Below are positions 6,419 through 9,040 of a DNA stretch of 9,040 nt, one piece after another. The position numbers and the translations under genes were made by a program. The DNA is from Bradyrhizobium sp. GTDB taxonomy: Bacteria; Pseudomonadota; Alphaproteobacteria; Rhizobiales; Xanthobacteraceae. Position 1 is the stretch's first letter, and every line of letters starts with the position of its first letter. The stretch lies in the NCBI GenBank assembly GCA_019243075.1, contig JAFAUV010000307.1, positions 1 through 9,040 on the forward strand. Reading direction: 5' to 3'. The notes under the pieces were generated by a model. It worked only from the letters and a program-made list of their open reading frames with translations, did not search any database and was not told the DNA's origin.

Positions 6419-7786
6419 ATGTGGCAACGACTATCGCTGCGCGGGCGCATCAACCTGCTTCTGGCGCTGATCCTGACGCTCGGCCTTGCCATCAATGTGG
6501 CGCGGCTTGCGCTGGAAGCCGCGCCCCGCGTGCAGGCGGAAGATCAAAGCGTCACGCGGCTCGCGCGCGAGTTCACCGAGACGATGGTGACGGCAGTGAA
6601 CGAGGCGCCCGATCCCGATGCGCGGCTTGACCGGATCGTCCGCGATCTCAGGCGCTTGCGTCACGTCAGCATCACGCGGCAGGGCGAGGGCAGCCCGACG
6701 CCAGCCTCGCGCGCGGGAGCGGATGAGACCGACGATTCGTCTTCGGTTCCTGCGTGGTTTGCCGCACTCGTTCACCCCGAAACAACCTCGGTCAGTGTTC
6801 CGGTTTCGATCCATGGCAAGCAGACGGCACTCGTCATCACCTCGATTCCGAACGATGAAATCGCCGAAATCTGGGACGGGATAGTGACCCAGCTCGCGGT
6901 CGGCACGGCAGTCGCGATAGCCCTCTTCCTGATCACGATGACGGTCGTCGGCCGCGCGCTGGCGCCGCTCGAGGCACTCGCGCAGGCGATGGTCAGGATC
7001 GAAGGTGGCTGCTACGACGCACGCGTTGAGCCCGGCGGCGCGCCGGAGCTCGCCGCGATCTGCACGCGGCTCAATCATCTCGCCATGACCTTGGGCGAGG
7101 CCGTCGAGGAGAAGCGGCGGCTCACCCGGCGCGCGGTGTCGTTGCAGGACCTCGAACGCAAGGAGATCGCCCGCGAGCTGCATGACGAGTTCGGGCCGTA
7201 TCTCTTCGTGCTGCGTGCCCATGTCGGCGCTGTGATGCGGCTGGCGCAATCGCACGAGCCGGGAACGGAAGCCCTGCGCAAGCACGGCAGCGCCGTGCTC
7301 GAGCAGGTCGACGGCCTGCAACAGCTCACCCGCCGCATTCTTGAAAAGCTCCGGCCGGTCGGGCTCGCGGAGCTCGGGCTTCGCGAAGCGTTGGGGTCCT
7401 TGCTGCGTTTGTGGAACCAATCCCGCCCCGATGTGACCATCGAGACCACGATTTCGCAATCGCTCGGGGAAGTCGGCGAGACCGCCGACTTGACCATCTA
7501 CCGCGTCGTGCAGGAAGCGCTCACCAACGTGTTTCGGCATGCCGATGCGACCGAGGTGAATGTCAGCATCGCCCCGGCGGAGCGGCCAGCGGAATCACAG
7601 GAGGCGCGCGGCTACGCCCTCGTGCGGATTTCGGACAATGGCCGCGGGCTGAAGCCGGATCAGAAGTTCGGCCTCGGCCTGACCGGAATGCGGGAGCGGC
7701 TGTTGGCTTTGGGCGGCACGCTCACCGTGGCGTCCGGCGAGAGCGGCGTGACCATCGAAGCGACGGTTCCCACGGGCGGGCCGTAG
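6419..7786 (+). CDS. Membrane sensor histidine kinase, NarL-partner type (FlhS/MoxY-like)
   Basis: A 455-residue inner-membrane kinase. A first membrane segment at about 11-32 is followed by a periplasmic region of about 120 residues, then a second membrane segment at about 157-179, a HAMP linker (about 180-235), a HisKA_3 dimerisation domain with phosphoacceptor His255 in ARELHDEFGP, and a HATPase domain. The N box is in QEALTNVFRHA (Asn370), G1 is DNGRGL (406-411), and G2 is FGLGLTGMRERL (417-428). All catalytic motifs are intact. The start at 6419 has GAGGGA seven bases upstream and a basic N-terminus before the first membrane segment; the open frame extends upstream to 6038 but would run into the regulator gene. 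It is transcribed divergently from the LuxR-type regulator, which HisKA_3 kinases typically phosphorylate. The signal is unknown; the periplasmic loop contains an acidic stretch ADETDD (101-106). Confidence 0.93.
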   Translation: MWQRLSLRGRINLLLALILTLGLAINVARLALEAAPRVQAEDQSVTRLAREFTETMVTAVNEAPDPDARLDRIVRDLRRLRHVSITRQGEGSPTPASRAGADETDDSSSVPAWFAALVHPETTSVSVPVSIHGKQTALVITSIPNDEIAEIWDGIVTQLAVGTAVAIALFLITMTVVGRALAPLEALAQAMVRIEGGCYDARVEPGGAPELAAICTRLNHLAMTLGEAVEEKRRLTRRAVSLQDLERKEIARELHDEFGPYLFVLRAHVGAVMRLAQSHEPGTEALRKHGSAVLEQVDGLQQLTRRILEKLRPVGLAELGLREALGSLLRLWNQSRPDVTIETTISQSLGEVGETADLTIYRVVQEALTNVFRHADATEVNVSIAPAERPAESQEARGYALVRISDNGRGLKPDQKFGLGLTGMRERLLALGGTLTVASGESGVTIEATVPTGGP

Positions 7787-7791
7787 AAAAG

Positions 7792-7848
7792 GCCCGATGC
7801 TTGCGCGGCTGCCCAGGGTCATCTGTCCTGCGAAGGACCGCATCGGGC
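7792..7848 (+). repeat. 9-bp inverted repeat with nested GCGA-loop hairpin
   Basis: GCCCGATGC (7792-7800) and GCATCGGGC (7840-7848) are perfect complements, starting six bases after the kinase stop codon. Inside is a second stem GTCCT (7825-7829) / AGGAC (7834-7838) closed by GCGA, a stable GNRA-type tetraloop. No U-tract follows, so it is not a classic intrinsic terminator. It could protect the kinase mRNA 3' end or be part of a structured leader of the receptor gene. Confidence 0.5.
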
Positions 7849-7883
7849 ACATCCTCCAGCAGCAATCGAGTATCATCACGATA

Positions 7884-7889
7884 GGGAGG
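7884..7889 (+). promoter_or_regulatory. Strong Shine-Dalgarno site before an alternative receptor start, within a hairpin
   Basis: GGGAGG is seven bases before the ATG at 7897, which is in frame with the receptor without an intervening stop. GGAGG (7885-7889) can pair with CCTCC (7853-7857), with an inner ATCG/CGAT stem (7865-7868 / 7879-7882), which would hide the site. It is the best ribosome site in the leader, so it may be used, giving either a longer receptor or a regulatory start. Confidence 0.35.
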
Positions 7890-7976
7890 TGCCGCAATGT
7901 CGCGCTTGGCGGAAGCTGCATCCATAGCAGGCACAACGCAACCAAAAAAAATTCCCAAGATTCTGTTCGGGAATTT

Positions 7977-7999
7977 TCCCGATTGCGTCGGGACTTTTT
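7977..7999 (+). terminator. Intrinsic-terminator-like hairpin, possible attenuator
   Basis: TCCCGA (7977-7982) and TCGGGA (7988-7993) form a 6-bp stem with loop TTGCG, followed by C and five T's (7995-7999). It could end kinase transcripts about 190 bases past the stop. If the receptor promoter lies upstream, it would act as an attenuator. The stem is short, so efficiency is uncertain. Confidence 0.4.
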
Positions 8000-8034
8000 G
8001 CGGATGGCGCGCCGCTGCCGGCCCACTAAGATCG

Positions 8035-8076
8035 TCATTCCGAACCGGCGGGACCAAAGCAGCCGGCACGGAATGG
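8035..8076 (+). promoter_or_regulatory. Hairpin abutting the receptor ribosome-binding site
   Basis: CATTCCG (8036-8042) pairs with CGGAATG (8069-8075), and inside a 2x2 internal loop CCGGC (8045-8049) pairs with GCCGG (8062-8066), closing a 12-base loop; T8035 and G8076 can add a wobble pair. GGGGA (8075-8079), the ribosome site for the ATG at 8086, starts inside the right arm, so folding could modulate translation. Confidence 0.45.
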
Positions 8077-8085
8077 GGACGGAAT

Positions 8086-9040
8086 ATGGGTCTGCGGGTA
8101 GTGCTTCTCGCGTCGGTAGCTGTGGGCCTGGAAGGCGGATTGGCTTACGCTCAGGACAGTGGAAGCTATACGACCGAGCTGCCGCCGGTCGAAGTCACCG
8201 TACCGAAGAGCGGGGTGAAGCCAACCCGTCAGAGAAGCGCCGAGCGCGTCGTTCGTCCGGCGGTGACGAGACTTCGGGTCTATCCGACAACGCCGATCTC
8301 CACTCCCAGCACGGCTCTTCCCGTGGACGAGGTGGCCTCAAGCATCAACTTCGTGGATTCCGGGCAAATCCAACGCACCTATTCGTTGAACGTGACAGAC
8401 GCCCTGCAGCAGGCCGTGCCGGCCGTCAACGTCAGCGAGGTTTCAGGCAATCCCTTCCAGCCCAATCTCGAGTTTCGCGGCTACGTCAGCTCGCCGGTCT
8501 CGGGCACGCCGCAGGGATTGGCCGTGTATCAGAACGGCGTGCGTATCAACGAAGCCTTCGGCGATACCGTCAATTGGGATTTGATTCCCACATCTGCGAT
8601 CAAATCGGTCGCCGTGGTGACGAACAATCCAGCCTACGGCCTGAACGCGCTGGGCGGCGCTGTCACGGTTCAGATGAAGGACGGTTTTAGCTATCACGGC
8701 GCCGAGATCGATATGATGGGCGGCTCCTACGGCCGGCTCCAGGGCTCGGCGCAATGGGGCAAGCAGGTCGACCAGTTCGCGACCTATGTCGCGCTCGAAG
8801 GCTTGCACGACGATGGTTTCCGCAATTTCACGTCATCCGATATAAGGCGCTTCTACAGCGACGTGGGCTATCGGAGCGAGAACGCCGAATTCCATCTCAA
8901 TATCGGGGCGGCCGACAACAAGCTGGGCGCACCGGCGACGACACCGATCGAGTTGTTGAATAACTTTTGGGGGGCGACTTACACCACGCCTCAGCGTGAC
9001 GACAACCAGGTCGCGTATGCGAACCTGACCGGAAAGGTCG
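8086..9040 (+). CDS. TonB-dependent outer-membrane receptor (partial, C-terminus beyond window)
   Basis: The first 318 codons are present. Residues 1-22 form a signal peptide (VVLLASVAVG core, cleavage after LAYA). A TonB-box-like segment LPPVEVTVP (32-40) is followed by a Pro/Thr-rich linker to about residue 78. The plug domain (about 80-200) shows TDALQQAVPAVNVSEVSGNP, LEFRGYVSSP, GLAVYQNGVRINEAFGD, SAIKSVAVVTNNPAYGLNAL and GGAVTVQMKDG, the standard order of TonB plug motifs. From about 205 (EIDMMGGSYGR) the beta-barrel begins. The ATG at 8086 has GGGGA six bases upstream; an in-frame ATG at 7897 with a stronger ribosome site would add 63 residues before the signal peptide. The receptor moves a scarce ligand into the periplasm using TonB energy. 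Beside a PQQ/ABC module, a LutH-like role in lanthanide uptake is plausible; the plug itself does not reveal the ligand. Confidence 0.93.
   Translation, partial: MGLRVVLLASVAVGLEGGLAYAQDSGSYTTELPPVEVTVPKSGVKPTRQRSAERVVRPAVTRLRVYPTTPISTPSTALPVDEVASSINFVDSGQIQRTYSLNVTDALQQAVPAVNVSEVSGNPFQPNLEFRGYVSSPVSGTPQGLAVYQNGVRINEAFGDTVNWDLIPTSAIKSVAVVTNNPAYGLNALGGAVTVQMKDGFSYHGAEIDMMGGSYGRLQGSAQWGKQVDQFATYVALEGLHDDGFRNFTSSDIRRFYSDVGYRSENAEFHLNIGAADNKLGAPATTPIELLNNFWGATYTTPQRDDNQVAYANLTGKV

Larger units (their letters stand above)
7787..8085 (+). other. Leader region of the TonB receptor gene, rich in inverted repeats
   Basis: This 299-base stretch separates the kinase stop from the preferred receptor start. 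It holds at least six inverted repeats (7792-7848, 7825-7838, 7853-7889, 7948-7977 overlapping 7967-7982 and 7977-7993, and 8035-8076), an A8 run (7943-7951 area) and a T5 run (7995-7999). I see no convincing -35/-10 pair. From 7885 onward the receptor frame is open, so part of it could be coding if translation begins at 7897. Confidence 0.5.

Noticed and set aside
6248..6427. 60-residue N-terminal extension of the response regulator
   Set aside because: The receiver fold begins exactly at the ATG at 6247, and the extension would overlap the kinase start and the divergent promoter.
6431..7540. 369-codon open frame on the minus strand opposite the kinase
   Set aside because: The plus strand here encodes an intact histidine kinase; the antisense translation is Arg/Asp-rich and without family features.
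7787..8085. Cobalamin riboswitch upstream of the TonB receptor
   Set aside because: TonB receptors often have one, but I could not find a convincing B12-box or the GCCACTG element in this leader.
7797..8690. 297-codon plus-strand frame overlapping the receptor start
   Set aside because: From 8086 the other frame gives clear TonB plug motifs; this one yields low-complexity Arg/Gly/Ser-rich sequence.
1..9040. tRNA, rRNA, CRISPR array, insertion sequence or phage genes
   Set aside because: No cloverleaf, rRNA segment, regularly spaced direct repeat, transposase or integrase was recognised on either strand.

Overview
The window is GC-rich chromosomal DNA. Its codon use, family content and gene order suggest an alphaproteobacterium of the Hyphomicrobiales, most like Bradyrhizobium, Rhodopseudomonas or Methylobacterium. 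This is judged from protein families by eye, with no database search. The theme is methanol/formaldehyde (C1) and PQQ-alcohol-dehydrogenase metabolism, together with a transporter set of the kind linked to lanthanide supply.

Region 1 (1-4101, minus strand) is one compact operon. It reads, from 4101 leftwards: type-I periplasmic binding protein, YVTN beta-propeller, ABC ATPase, ABC-2 permease, and a small exported protein cut off by the window edge. The last three junctions are 4-base ATGA overlaps. This matches the 'PQQ-dependent alcohol dehydrogenase system' ABC transporter families. Its order corresponds to Pseudomonas pedA1-A2-B-C and resembles part of the Methylorubrum lut (lanthanide utilisation and transport) cluster.

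Region 2 (4102-4737) is a 120-bp divergent control region with two TTGCAA-centred palindromes and a leader hairpin, followed by a plus-strand gene for a small exported DUF3280/DUF2380-type protein.

Region 3 (4745-7786) holds fghA (S-formylglutathione hydrolase) and, 36 bp upstream on the same strand, a NarL/FixJ-type response regulator. A divergent membrane histidine kinase follows. The divergent gap carries the inverted repeat AGTTGCA-N8-TGCAACT. Kinase and regulator look like an FlhS/FlhR- or MoxY/MoxX-type pair that may control formaldehyde oxidation.

Region 4 (7787-9040) is a 299-bp leader unusually rich in inverted repeats, followed by the first 318 codons of a TonB-dependent outer-membrane receptor that runs off the right edge.

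A coherent model, which is inference: the TonB receptor brings a scarce cofactor (lanthanide, probably as a complex) across the outer membrane. The binding protein, propeller and ABC transporter handle it in the periplasm and at the inner membrane, for use by a XoxF/PedH-type PQQ dehydrogenase encoded elsewhere. FghA removes the resulting formaldehyde as S-formylglutathione, and the two-component system adjusts expression. The most unusual part of the window is the receptor leader, which can be folded into competing hairpins. No tRNA, rRNA, CRISPR array, insertion sequence or prophage gene was seen.
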